Of a DNA stretch of 64,000 bases, positions 11,060 to 19,446 are shown in pieces (position 1 is the first letter of the stretch; every line of letters starts with the position of its first letter). The DNA is from Bacilli bacterium. Its GTDB lineage: Bacteria > Bacillota_I > Bacilli_A > RF39 > UBA660. Made by a program: the position numbers and the translations under genes. The stretch covers positions 1 to 64,000 of the forward strand of contig JAFUAL010000019.1 in NCBI GenBank assembly GCA_017460745.1, read 5' to 3'. Under the pieces are notes generated by a model. It had not been told where the DNA came from. It ran no database searches and saw nothing but the letters and a program-made list of their open reading frames with translations.

Positions 11060-11557
11060 ATGAAAGATAAAAAGAGTTTAATAATTTATTTTAGTAGGGC
11101 AGATGAAAATTATGCAGTTGGGATTATTGAGAAAGGAAATACAGAAGTGGTAGCCGAATATATCAGAGATATTACTGGTGCAGAAATGTTTAAAGTAGAA
11201 CCACTTATGCCTTATGCACACGACTATGAAACTTGTATTGAAGAAGCAAAGACGCGCCAAGCAAATCATAATGCACCAATCAAGGAAGAAGTTTCTGATA
11301 TAACTAACTATGAAGTTATTTATATTGGTGCTCCTGTATATTGGGGGGATTTACCAGAAGAAATGGTAACAGCTTTAAAAGATATTAATTTTAATGGTAA
11401 AACTATAAGACCATTTACAACTCATGAAGGTTCAGGACTTGGTAACATTCCAAATCAGTTAAGAAGAATCTGCGTTGGTGCTAATGTATTAGATGGTTTA
11501 GCTATTCGTGGTGCATCTGTTGCAAATTCTAAAGTACGTGTAGAAGATTGGGTTTAA
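11060..11557 (+). CDS. Flavodoxin-like protein
   Basis: The 165-residue product begins SLIIYFSRADENYAVG, a flavodoxin FMN-binding loop, followed by TEVVAEYIRDITGAEMFKVEP and the second FMN loop APVYWGDLPEEM. This matches the stand-alone flavodoxins (Flavodoxin_4 type) that act as low-potential electron carriers or small reductases. AAAGGAG precedes the ATG. It is second in an operon with another FMN protein and ends at a shared convergent terminator. Specific partners cannot be deduced. Confidence 0.85.
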   Translation: MKDKKSLIIYFSRADENYAVGIIEKGNTEVVAEYIRDITGAEMFKVEPLMPYAHDYETCIEEAKTRQANHNAPIKEEVSDITNYEVIYIGAPVYWGDLPEEMVTALKDINFNGKTIRPFTTHEGSGLGNIPNQLRRICVGANVLDGLAIRGASVANSKVRVEDWV

Positions 11558-11579
11558 AATTATAAATAATTATAAAATT

Positions 11580-11616
11580 AAAAGAACGCATTTTATGATA
11601 AAAATGCAGTTCTTTT
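11580..11616. terminator. Bidirectional terminator between flavodoxin and TetR genes
   Basis: AAAAGAACGCATTTT pairs with AAAATGC-A-GTTCTTTT (one bulged A) around ATGATA. A/T tracts on both sides let it serve both convergent genes. Confidence 0.8.
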
Positions 11617-11617
11617 A

Positions 11618-12232
11618 TTATATAGATATATCGTTTTTAAATAATTCTTTTATATTATTTATTACTATATCGGTCATTATATCATAATTCATATCTTTAT
11701 GTTTATGATAAATAACTTCGTGACATAAATTATCAATCATACCAATCATAATATGAACTTTTTCATTTAAATTATTATCTATAAATTTGTTTTCAATTAA
11801 TAAATTTTTAATTGACTTAGTTGTTTCTAATTCCTTGTTATAAAAATATTTAGCAACATCTTTATCTGAATGCATCATTGCTGTTATTTCTTCATGAGCA
11901 GTTTTAGATAATTTATGATTTTTGATATATTCATTAATCATATTCTTCATCATTTTATTAAAGTTTTTTACATCTATTTTTTTATTCTTGACTTTTAAAA
12001 TAGGAAAAAATATATCATTTCCGTATTTTTCTAATCCGTTTAAAAATATGTCATGTTTATCTTTAAAATATTGATAAATTATACCTGTAGAAACATTTGC
12101 TTCTTTAGCAATTTGAGCAGTATTGGTATTATAATATCCGTTTTTGCAAATTAAATTGAAACCAGCCTCTATGATTTTTTCTTTTTTTTCAATTGCTCTT
12201 TTTTGCTTTGGTTCTCTTATTATTTCGTCCAT
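11618..12232 (-). CDS. TetR/AcrR-family repressor
   Basis: The 204-residue protein has a basic N-terminus and a TetR helix-turn-helix: KIIEAGFNLICKNGYYNT, then TAQIAKEANVSTGIIYQYF near residues 38-56. The C-terminal half is helical with no detectable relative and presumably binds a ligand. It is divergent from an ABC transporter-CDF operon. The shared intergenic region carries a perfect 22-bp palindrome over the transporter start site and a degenerate copy over its own -35. Autoregulation and repression of the exporter operon are therefore the likely role (inference). The inducer is unknown. Confidence 0.9.
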   Translation of the reverse strand: MDEIIREPKQKRAIEKKEKIIEAGFNLICKNGYYNTNTAQIAKEANVSTGIIYQYFKDKHDIFLNGLEKYGNDIFFPILKVKNKKIDVKNFNKMMKNMINEYIKNHKLSKTAHEEITAMMHSDKDVAKYFYNKELETTKSIKNLLIENKFIDNNLNEKVHIMIGMIDNLCHEVIYHKHKDMNYDIMTDIVINNIKELFKNDISI

Positions 12233-12251
12233 TATCTCACTTCCTAAAGAT

Positions 12252-12293
12252 ATTATAACATACTAAATATAAAATGTGAAATTATATTCATAT
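12252..12293 (-). promoter_or_regulatory. tetR promoter with degenerate operator
   Basis: On the minus strand TTCACA (12275-12280) and TATAAT (12252-12257) are 17 bp apart. ATGTGAA (12274-12280) and TTCATAT (12287-12293) form an imperfect palindrome like the main operator, covering the -35. Confidence 0.6.
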
Positions 12294-12298
12294 ATTTA

Positions 12299-12350
12299 TT
12301 GACTATTAAATAAGGTAGTAATATAATGAATATGAAATGTATTTCATATT
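12299..12350 (+). promoter_or_regulatory. Promoter and palindromic operator of the ABC exporter operon
   Basis: TTGACT (12299-12304) and TATAAT (12322-12327) have 17-bp spacing. Directly downstream, AATATGAAAT and ATTTCATATT (12329-12338, 12341-12350) form a perfect 10-bp-arm palindrome with a 2-bp centre, covering the expected transcription start. It is the natural site for the divergent TetR protein. Confidence 0.82.
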
Positions 12351-12367
12351 TGAAAGAGAGGTATACA

Positions 12368-13072
12368 ATGAATAAAAGTTTTATAGAACTTAAAAATGTA
12401 AAGAAAACATATAAAATAGGAGATCAAAAATTTAATGCCTTAGATGGTATAAATTTAGAAATTAATATGGGAGAATTTGTAGTAATTCTAGGACCATCTG
12501 GGGCTGGTAAATCAACACTTTTAAATTTACTTGGTGGAATGGATAAAGCAACAAGTGGTGATATATATATTGGAGAAAATAATATAGCTAAGTATAATGA
12601 TAGACAATTGACTAGATATAGAGCTAATGATGTTGGTTTTATATTTCAATTTTATAATATCATGCCAACATTAACAGTCTTGGAAAATATAAATTTAATA
12701 AAAGATGTAACAAATACATCTCTTGATTCTAATGAAGTTTTAAAAAGTGTTGGATTGTTAAAACATGCTGATAAATTTCCAGGAGAGTTATCTGGTGGAG
12801 AACAGCAAAGAGTATCGATTGCAAGAGCAATCATGAAAAATCCAAAAGTGTTGCTTTGTGATGAACCAACAGGGGCTCTTGACTCTAAAACGGGAGTAGA
12901 TGTTTTAAAACTTTTGAAAAAACAAAGTGATTCTGATACAACTGTTATTATCGTTACTCATAATTCATTAATATCGGAAATAGCTGATAGAGTTATTAGA
13001 ATCAAAAATGGTAAAGTAGAATCTAATGAAAAAAATATTCATCCTAAAAACATTGATGAGGTTAAGTGGTAA
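12368..13072 (+). CDS. ABC transporter ATP-binding protein (MacB/LolD type)
   Basis: This 234-residue ATPase powers the adjacent FtsX-type permease. Walker A GPSGAGKST, Q-loop FQFYNIMPTLT, signature LSGGEQQR and Walker B VLLCDEPTGALD are all intact, with the switch His in VTHN. ATG at 12368, not the upstream ATG at 12326, is chosen: AGAGAGG precedes it and the operator occupies the upstream codons. It is the first gene of a TetR-controlled unit. The stop is only 2 nt from the permease start. The closest functional classes are MacB, LolD and Bce-type exporters; a role in export of lipids, peptides or toxic compounds is inferred. Confidence 0.93.
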   Translation: MNKSFIELKNVKKTYKIGDQKFNALDGINLEINMGEFVVILGPSGAGKSTLLNLLGGMDKATSGDIYIGENNIAKYNDRQLTRYRANDVGFIFQFYNIMPTLTVLENINLIKDVTNTSLDSNEVLKSVGLLKHADKFPGELSGGEQQRVSIARAIMKNPKVLLCDEPTGALDSKTGVDVLKLLKKQSDSDTTVIIVTHNSLISEIADRVIRIKNGKVESNEKNIHPKNIDEVKW

Positions 13073-13074
13073 TT

Positions 13075-15444
13075 ATGCTAAAAAGAAAAATGTTTAGAGA
13101 TATTAAAAACAATTTATCTCAATTTATAACAATATTTTTAATGATAATGATAGGAGTTATGGCTTATTCTGGAATATGTGCTTATATGGATGGTATGAAA
13201 GAAACATCTGATAAGTTCTATTCAGAAAATAATTTATTTGATTTGAATGTAATGGGATTATTAAATCATGATGATCTTAATAATATAAAACAAATAAAAA
13301 ATGTTAAAGATGCAGAACTTAAATTATCTGTTACAGCCACAACTGATAATGATAAAACATTATTATTAAACTTTATAGAATCAAATAATATTTCAAAGTT
13401 TTATTTATATGATGGAGAAGAATTTGATATAAATAAGTCAGGTATTTGGTTAGATAATTTTTATGCCATAGAGCATGATATAAAAGTTGGAGATACAATT
13501 TTAGTAAAATATGAAAGTATGGAATTACAGGAAAAAGTATTAGGACTTATCAATGTACCAGATCATTTATATGATGTAAGAGATGAATCAGAACTTTATC
13601 CTGATAGAAAAGAATTCGGATTTGCTTATATGTCAATTAATGAAATTCAAGATAATTATATTAAATCAATAGTTATGAAAGAACTAGGAGTTGATAATGA
13701 ACAAATATTTGATGCAATGGTTCCAAACTTTAATTATAAAGATTACATTCCATTTAATAATATAATGGTAGATGTAGATAATAAAATAAACGTGGGTAAC
13801 GTAAAGAATAGTATTGAAGAAAAAATAGCAAATGCCAAGGCAATTATAAAGGCAGAAGATACAGCATCATTTATAACATATCAAGGAGAAATAGATGAAG
13901 GTAAAACTTATGTTGGAGTTTTTTCTGGAATATTTCTATTTATTGCAATGTTATCAGTTATCACAACTATGACAAGAGTTGTTAAAAATGAAAGGACTCA
14001 AATTGGAACTTTAAAAGCATTAGGATTTAGTAATAGAAAGATTTTGTTCCATTATATTGGTTATGGCTTTTGGATTTCTTTATTTGCATCTATTATAGGA
14101 TTATTATTAGGATATTTCTTCATAGGTAAGGTTTTTATAAATCTTGAAATGGCTTTTTTTGAAATACCTAATGGTCACCCTGCAATGAATATCTCAAGTT
14201 ATGTTGTTGCAATACTTGTTATATTAGTTGTCTCAATAATAACATATATAACTGGACGAAGTATCTTAAAAGAAAATCCAGCCGAGACACTTAGAACTAA
14301 AATACCAAGTGTTAACGGAAGAATTATAAATATTACTAAAAAAGGAATATTTAAAAAATTAAACTTTGAATCTATTTGGAATATACGAGATATGTTAAGA
14401 AATAAAATAAGAACTTGTATGGGAATTGCAGGAGTTGTCGGTTGCTGTATGTTGATCGTATGTGCTTTAGGAATGTTGGATTCAATGAATTTCTTTGTTA
14501 AGTTACAATTTGAAACTTTGTATAATTTTGATTATAAATTAAATATTAAAGAAAATTTATCTGATGCAGAACTTAATGAATTATATGAGCAATATGGTAA
14601 ATTTACATCACTTTCTTTAGGAATAGAAATTAAAGATAAAGATAACATAAAAGAATCTAATAATATATTTATAACTGATGCAGATAACTATATAAGATTT
14701 GTTGATAGACAGAATAATATAATAGCTAAACCAAGTGATGATGGAATATTTGTTACATATAAACTATCAGAAACTAAAGGTTATAAGCTAGGTGATGAAA
14801 TAACTTGGCATATATATGGTGATGATAAGTATTATACATCAAAAATAATTGGCTTCAATAAAGATCCTCAAAATCAAAATATTACAATGACTAAAAAGTA
14901 TTTTGAAAGTTTAGGATTAGAATATAAACCTGATTCATTATACACAAATGTAGATTTAAAAAATGTAAAAGAAATAAAAAATATAGAAACCATTCAAGAT
15001 ATCAATAGTTTAAAAGAAGGTATGCAAGGAATGCTTTCTATGATGAAAGAGATGTTAATATTAATTATTAGTATAGCAATACTATTAGGTGGAATTATAA
15101 TTTATAATTTAGGAATACTTTCTTATACAGAAAAACAATATCAATTTGCAACTTTAAAAGTATTAGGATTTGAAGATAAAAAAATAAAAAATATATTCAT
15201 TAAGCAAAATAACTTTATAGCAATCATATCAATTATTATTGGGTTACCACTAGGATATTATTTAACTGATTGGTTATTTAAAACAGCAATTGAAGAGCAT
15301 TATGATTTTGGAGCTAGTATTACTCTTAAAACTTATATAATTTCAGCCATCGGAACATTTATTGTTTCGTATATAGTGTCAAACTTTTTAGCTAGAAAGA
15401 TAAAAAATATTGATATGGTAACATCTTTGAAAGGAAATGAATAA
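13075..15444 (+). CDS. FtsX-like ABC transporter permease
   Basis: The protein of about 789 residues has one N-terminal membrane helix, a large extracytoplasmic domain (about residues 40-270), an FtsX three-helix block with the LKALGFSNRKI coupling motif, a second single helix near 450, another extracytoplasmic domain, and a final FtsX block with LKVLGFEDKKI. This duplicated FtsX layout is typical of large Gram-positive MacB/YtrF-like permeases. I start it at ATG 13075, 2 nt after the ATPase stop; GTG at 13066 is the alternative. It is followed at once by a CDF transporter gene. The cargo is unknown. Confidence 0.9.
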   Translation: MLKRKMFRDIKNNLSQFITIFLMIMIGVMAYSGICAYMDGMKETSDKFYSENNLFDLNVMGLLNHDDLNNIKQIKNVKDAELKLSVTATTDNDKTLLLNFIESNNISKFYLYDGEEFDINKSGIWLDNFYAIEHDIKVGDTILVKYESMELQEKVLGLINVPDHLYDVRDESELYPDRKEFGFAYMSINEIQDNYIKSIVMKELGVDNEQIFDAMVPNFNYKDYIPFNNIMVDVDNKINVGNVKNSIEEKIANAKAIIKAEDTASFITYQGEIDEGKTYVGVFSGIFLFIAMLSVITTMTRVVKNERTQIGTLKALGFSNRKILFHYIGYGFWISLFASIIGLLLGYFFIGKVFINLEMAFFEIPNGHPAMNISSYVVAILVILVVSIITYITGRSILKENPAETLRTKIPSVNGRIINITKKGIFKKLNFESIWNIRDMLRNKIRTCMGIAGVVGCCMLIVCALGMLDSMNFFVKLQFETLYNFDYKLNIKENLSDAELNELYEQYGKFTSLSLGIEIKDKDNIKESNNIFITDADNYIRFVDRQNNIIAKPSDDGIFVTYKLSETKGYKLGDEITWHIYGDDKYYTSKIIGFNKDPQNQNITMTKKYFESLGLEYKPDSLYTNVDLKNVKEIKNIETIQDINSLKEGMQGMLSMMKEMLILIISIAILLGGIIIYNLGILSYTEKQYQFATLKVLGFEDKKIKNIFIKQNNFIAIISIIIGLPLGYYLTDWLFKTAIEEHYDFGASITLKTYIISAIGTFIVSYIVSNFLARKIKNIDMVTSLKGNE

Positions 15445-15445
15445 T

Positions 15446-16330
15446 ATGAAAACGGAGAGAAATATATTAATTGCTTTTATATTAAATATAATATTTTCGT
15501 TAATAGAATTAATTGGTGGAGTAGTTACCGGAAGTATTGCTATTTTATCAGATTCTATTCATGATTTTGGTGATGCATTAAGCATAGGATTTTCTTATTT
15601 CTTGGAAAGAAAAAGTAAGCAAAAGCCTGATTTAAATCATACTTATGGATATGTAAAATATTCTGTAATAGGAAGCGTTATTACAACAACAATATTAATA
15701 GTTGGTTCTATCTTTGTTATTTATGAATCAGTAGTAAGAATTATTAATCCTGTTGACTTAAACTATAATGGAATGATTATATTAGCAATATTTGAAATAG
15801 TAATTAATTTTATAGCAAGTTATGTTACTAAAGATGGAGATTCATTGAATCAAAGATCAGTTAATTTACATATGCTTGAAGATGTATTAGGTTGGATAGT
15901 TGTCTTTATAGGTTCTGTTTTGATGAAGTTTACTAATATATCTTTAATTGATTCAATCTTGTCAATTGGAGTTGCAATCTTTATTCTTTATAATGCTTTA
16001 AAAAATTTAAATATTATTATATCTATATTTTTAGAAACAACTCCTAAAAATATAGATATAGAAAAAATAAAAAAAGAAATTTTAAAAATTGATGGAATAT
16101 TAGATGTTCATCACATACATATTAGAAGTATTGATGGATTTAGTAACTTTGCAACTCTTCATGTGGTTGTAAAAGAATATTCAAAAATAATAAAAATAAA
16201 AGTGAAAAAAGAATTAGAAAAATACGGAATATGTCATTCAACTATAGAACTTGAATTAGTAGATGAAAATTGTCATGAAAAAAAGTGTAATTTAAATAAA
16301 ATAAGAAATAATTTACATTATCATGACTAA
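15446..16330 (+). CDS. Cation diffusion facilitator (CDF) family metal efflux protein
   Basis: The 294-residue transporter has six membrane helices. The metal site signatures are DSIHDFGDALS in helix 2 and HMLEDVLGW in helix 5, corresponding to the HxxxD pairs that bind Zn, Cd or Mn in CzcD/ZitB proteins, and a cytosolic C-terminal domain with HHIHIRSIDG. The end has a small Cys/His cluster (CHEKKC, HYHD). ATG at 15446 is preferred over 15437 because AAAGGA lies ten bases upstream. It is the third gene of the TetR-controlled operon, linking metal efflux to the exporter. Confidence 0.9.
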   Translation: MKTERNILIAFILNIIFSLIELIGGVVTGSIAILSDSIHDFGDALSIGFSYFLERKSKQKPDLNHTYGYVKYSVIGSVITTTILIVGSIFVIYESVVRIINPVDLNYNGMIILAIFEIVINFIASYVTKDGDSLNQRSVNLHMLEDVLGWIVVFIGSVLMKFTNISLIDSILSIGVAIFILYNALKNLNIIISIFLETTPKNIDIEKIKKEILKIDGILDVHHIHIRSIDGFSNFATLHVVVKEYSKIIKIKVKKELEKYGICHSTIELELVDENCHEKKCNLNKIRNNLHYHD

Positions 16331-16339
16331 TAATAATTG

Positions 16340-16363
16340 AAGAACTTTTATAAGTTCTTTTTT
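16340..16363 (+). terminator. Terminator of the ABC-CDF operon
   Basis: AAGAACTT / AAGTTCTT stem with TTAT loop and six following T residues. Confidence 0.82.
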
Positions 16364-16456
16364 AAGTAGAATAAAGTTAGAACAACATTTTTAAATTTGT
16401 CAACTTTACAAAAATAATAGAGGAGATATAATTATCTTATCTGGAGGATATTAAAA

Positions 16457-17449
16457 ATGATTGATATCAAAAATTTAAAAATTAATTTAGAAAATATAAT
16501 TCCGTTATGTGAAAAAGTTATAATTGTACCCCATAAGTTTGCTGATTTTGATGCTATTGGTTCAGCTATTGGTTTATCATTATTGGCAAGAAAATTTAAA
16601 AAGCCATCCTATATTATTGATAATGACCCATTAGATAAAATGGAAGCAGGAGTTAAAATTATTGTTGATGAAACTTCTAAAGAATTTAATATTATAAATC
16701 GTGATAAATATCTTAATTTATCTTTAAACGATAATAATTTATTTATTCTAACAGATGTTAATAAGAAATATTTAATTTATTTAGAAGATTTAATAAATAA
16801 TCCTGACAAAACATTTATACTTGACCATCATGAAGCTGATAATAATACTTTAGAATCAAATTATAAGTACATTGATCCATCTGCATCAAGTGCTTCAGAA
16901 ATAGTTACTAAGTTATTATCATTAAGTAAAATTAAAATACCATCAAATGTTGCAAAGTATTTACTGGCTGGAATTTATTTAGATACCAATAAATTAACTA
17001 AAAATGTAACTTCAGAGACAATGAAAATGGTTGCTAAATTACTTGAAAGTGGAGCTGTTATGAGTGATGTTATAAATTTATTTAAAGAAGATTATTATAG
17101 TGATCGAAGAGTTCAAGAATTAGTAAGTAAAATAAAAATGTTTAATTATAGTCTGGCTGTTATTGTTGCGAATAATGAAGATGAATATTCTCGTGAAGAA
17201 TTAGCCAAAGCAGCAGATTATGCTTTAAAATATGGATGTGATGGTGTGTTTTCTGTAGGTAATATTGGAGATAATACAATTTCTATAAGTGCTAGATCTA
17301 ATTCAGGAGTAAACGTTGGTATGATAATGCAAGAACTAGGTGGCGGCGGTAATCAATTTTCAGGTGCTACCAAAATAATAAATTCTACCTCTGAAGAAGT
17401 AGGTGAAAAACTTAAGAATATTCTAACACCAAGATATTATAATCGATAA
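16457..17449 (+). CDS. Stand-alone DHH/DHHA1 phosphodiesterase, GdpP-like core
   Basis: The 330-residue protein matches the DHH-DHHA1 module of GdpP-type cyclic-di-AMP phosphodiesterases: HKFADFDAIGSA (motif I), LDHHEAD (DHH), DPSASSASEIVTKLL and LLAGIYLDTNKLT. It lacks the membrane helices, PAS and degenerate GGDEF domains of full GdpP, so it is cytosolic and resembles NrnA/Pde2-like enzymes, which cleave pApA or short RNA. Two features are unusual. Motif II reads TDVN where GdpP has DTH, and the DHHA1 glycine motif reads GGGGNQ where GGGGH is expected. Activity is likely retained because the metal aspartates are present, but substrate choice may differ. GGAGG precedes ATG. Confidence 0.8.
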   Translation: MIDIKNLKINLENIIPLCEKVIIVPHKFADFDAIGSAIGLSLLARKFKKPSYIIDNDPLDKMEAGVKIIVDETSKEFNIINRDKYLNLSLNDNNLFILTDVNKKYLIYLEDLINNPDKTFILDHHEADNNTLESNYKYIDPSASSASEIVTKLLSLSKIKIPSNVAKYLLAGIYLDTNKLTKNVTSETMKMVAKLLESGAVMSDVINLFKEDYYSDRRVQELVSKIKMFNYSLAVIVANNEDEYSREELAKAADYALKYGCDGVFSVGNIGDNTISISARSNSGVNVGMIMQELGGGGNQFSGATKIINSTSEEVGEKLKNILTPRYYNR

Positions 17450-17504
17450 TTAGAATAGTAATATAAGGAAAAATATGATAAAATTAAGGTAGGAGAGTGA
17501 TAAA

Positions 17505-18224
17505 ATGGCAACAGTTCATAATGAAGCGCATGTCGGAGAAATATCTAAATTAGTTGTAATGGCAGGAGATCCCTTAAGAGTAAAAATGATTGCCTCTAAA
17601 TATTTGGAAAATCCTAAATTGGTGAATGATGTAAGAGGAATGTATGCTTATACTGGAACTTATAAAAATGTTTTAATAACTATAATGGCTCATGGTATGG
17701 GAATGCCTAGTGCTGGAATATATGTTTATGAGTTATTTAAATATTATAACGTTGAAAAGATTATTAGAATTGGAACATGTGGTGCTTATAGTGAAGATTT
17801 GAATTTACTTGATGTTATTTTAGTTGATAAGAGTTATACTGAAAGTAATTATGCATTCACCTTAAATAATGAACATGTAAATCTTGCATCTTCTTCATTT
17901 AAATTAAATAGTCAAATAGAAGATACAGTTAAAGAATTAAATTTAAATGTTACAAAAGGAAATGTAGTAACAAGTGATTGCTTTGATTGGTATATGACAG
18001 ATTTAAAAAGTTTTCTAAATAGAATTCCAAATGATTTAAATATAATAGCTGCTGAAATGGAATCATTTGCTATATTTTATATAGCATCAATGTTTAAAAA
18101 AGAAGCATCTTGTTTACTTACTGTCGTAGATTCGCATTACAAAAATGCAGAAATATCAAGTGAGGAAAGAGAGAAGTCACTTGACAATATGACTTTAATT
18201 GCTCTTAATAGTATTATAAAATAA
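17505..18224 (+). CDS. deoD: Purine-nucleoside phosphorylase DeoD
   Basis: DeoD splits purine (deoxy)nucleosides with phosphate, giving base and (deoxy)ribose-1-phosphate. The 239-residue protein carries the hexameric PNP signatures: phosphate-binding MAGDPLR, MAHGMGMPSAGIYVYEL, IGTCGAY, and AAEMESFAIF with the ribose-binding Met-Glu. Length is typical (about 235). GGAGAGTGAT precedes ATG. It stands alone between the DHH gene and a convergent unknown gene. Phosphopentomutase (deoB) and uracil phosphoribosyltransferase (upp) in this window would complete nucleoside salvage. Confidence 0.96.
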   Translation: MATVHNEAHVGEISKLVVMAGDPLRVKMIASKYLENPKLVNDVRGMYAYTGTYKNVLITIMAHGMGMPSAGIYVYELFKYYNVEKIIRIGTCGAYSEDLNLLDVILVDKSYTESNYAFTLNNEHVNLASSSFKLNSQIEDTVKELNLNVTKGNVVTSDCFDWYMTDLKSFLNRIPNDLNIIAAEMESFAIFYIASMFKKEASCLLTVVDSHYKNAEISSEEREKSLDNMTLIALNSIIK

Positions 18225-18259
18225 AAATACCTGTAGTATTATACAAGTATTTTTATTTT
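18218..18259. terminator. Bidirectional terminator between deoD and the unknown minus-strand gene
   Basis: A 13-bp arm AAAATAAAAATAC pairs with GTATTTTTATTTT; an inner TGTA/TACA pair closes the loop. It overlaps the 3' ends of both genes. Confidence 0.8.
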
Positions 18260-19278
18260 CTTTTCTTTGTTTTTGAATTATTTATTACTATTTCTTCAAC
18301 ATTAATACCTAAACTATAAAAGTAATTAAGTTGTTCTCTAGTAAAATGTTCTTCTATATTATCTAAAGTAACTTTATTTTTTCTACTTTTGATATATCGT
18401 GTAACGCTTTGTAAAGCATGTTCTTTTCTTATATTTTGACTGTTGATAATTGTTTCTTTATAATCATTATTTAATTGTTTGTAGTTATATATTACATTCT
18501 CTAATTCTTTAGCTAATTTAATACAAGAAATTAATCTTTTTTGTTTAATTTCTTTATCTAAACCATTTGCATTGTTTAAATCTTGAGTTATTTTTTTAAT
18601 TAAATTATTAAGTCTTCTATATTCTTTGTATAAGATATCAGTATTTGTTAATTCTTTTTTAGTTTTTGTTATTTTTTTATTTTCAACTTTCAAAGCAACT
18701 CCAGTATCTTTTGTAGAAGTTTCAGAAACATGGTTAATTTCAGGCATAGAAGGAACCTCTGTTATAGGTTTTACTACTTCTTTTTTTACCTCATTTTCTT
18801 GATTTACTATAGGAAGAGGCAATTTAGTTTTTCTCTTTTCTTCAATTAACTTTTCTAATCTAGAGTTACCACATTCAAGAAATTTATCAATTGTTAATAT
18901 TTTTCCACGAACATAAGGTATAGTTTTATTAAATACATTATTTAATTTGTTATATGTTCGATTATGTTTATATAGTATATTAGCATTTCTTTTAAAATAT
19001 TTATCTAAATATTTTTTTATTTTTCTCTTTTCACTGTTAGTGAAATATTTATCATTTCTTTTTGAAAATTTAAAGAATGCATTTTTTTCAAAAGTCTTGT
19101 TACATACTTTTTCTGAAACTATATTGATAATTTCATCAAATAAAGAAACTGGATATTCAGCACTTAGTTTATCAATAATTACAACTTTTTCATCGTCATC
19201 TGCTATCATACTTTCAATATGAAATCCTGTTGATTTTTTGCTTGTTATTTTATGAATTAAATTATTTTTACTAAACAT
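18253..19278 (-). CDS. Uncharacterised basic protein with C-terminal coiled-coil
   Basis: I do not recognise this 341-residue protein. It has no signal peptide or membrane helix. Residues 1-150 look like a mixed alpha/beta basic domain (KYFTNSEKRKIKKYLDKYF); 150-215 are a low-complexity Lys/Glu/Pro/Val linker; 215-300 are heptad-like and probably coiled-coil (YRRLNNLIKKITQDLNN); the tail ends in Lys/Arg. AAAAGGGGG precedes ATG. It has its own promoter, a strong TTGACA-N18-TATAAT, and terminates convergently with deoD. The basic ends would suit nucleic-acid or ribosome contact, but that is a guess. Confidence 0.7.
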   Translation of the reverse strand: MFSKNNLIHKITSKKSTGFHIESMIADDDEKVVIIDKLSAEYPVSLFDEIINIVSEKVCNKTFEKNAFFKFSKRNDKYFTNSEKRKIKKYLDKYFKRNANILYKHNRTYNKLNNVFNKTIPYVRGKILTIDKFLECGNSRLEKLIEEKRKTKLPLPIVNQENEVKKEVVKPITEVPSMPEINHVSETSTKDTGVALKVENKKITKTKKELTNTDILYKEYRRLNNLIKKITQDLNNANGLDKEIKQKRLISCIKLAKELENVIYNYKQLNNDYKETIINSQNIRKEHALQSVTRYIKSRKNKVTLDNIEEHFTREQLNYFYSLGINVEEIVINNSKTKKRK

Positions 19279-19340
19279 AATTATTCCCCCTTTTTTCGTA
19301 ATAGTCTAGTATTTCTATAATTTGTCATAAGACGTGTCAT

Positions 19341-19370
19341 ATTATATCATAAAATGTACTAATTTGTCAA
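19341..19370 (-). promoter_or_regulatory. Promoter of the unknown coiled-coil gene
   Basis: Minus strand TTGACA (19365-19370), 18-bp spacer, TATAAT (19341-19346), about 60 bp before the start codon. Confidence 0.75.
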
Positions 19371-19410
19371 GAATTGTTGAAATATGGTTGTATAAAATAG
19401 GAAAATATAA

Positions 19411-19445
19411 TAAAAAAATAACTTTAATTTTTTATTAAAGTTATT
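19411..19445 (-). terminator. RNase J terminator
   Basis: AATAACTTTAAT pairs with ATTAAAGTTATT; on the minus strand a run of seven T residues follows. It starts 1 nt after the stop codon. Confidence 0.82.
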
Positions 19446-19446
19446 G

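Noticed and set aside
12326-12367. Longer ABC ATPase start at ATG 12326
   Set aside because: It lies in the -10 and operator sequence, upstream of or at the transcription start.
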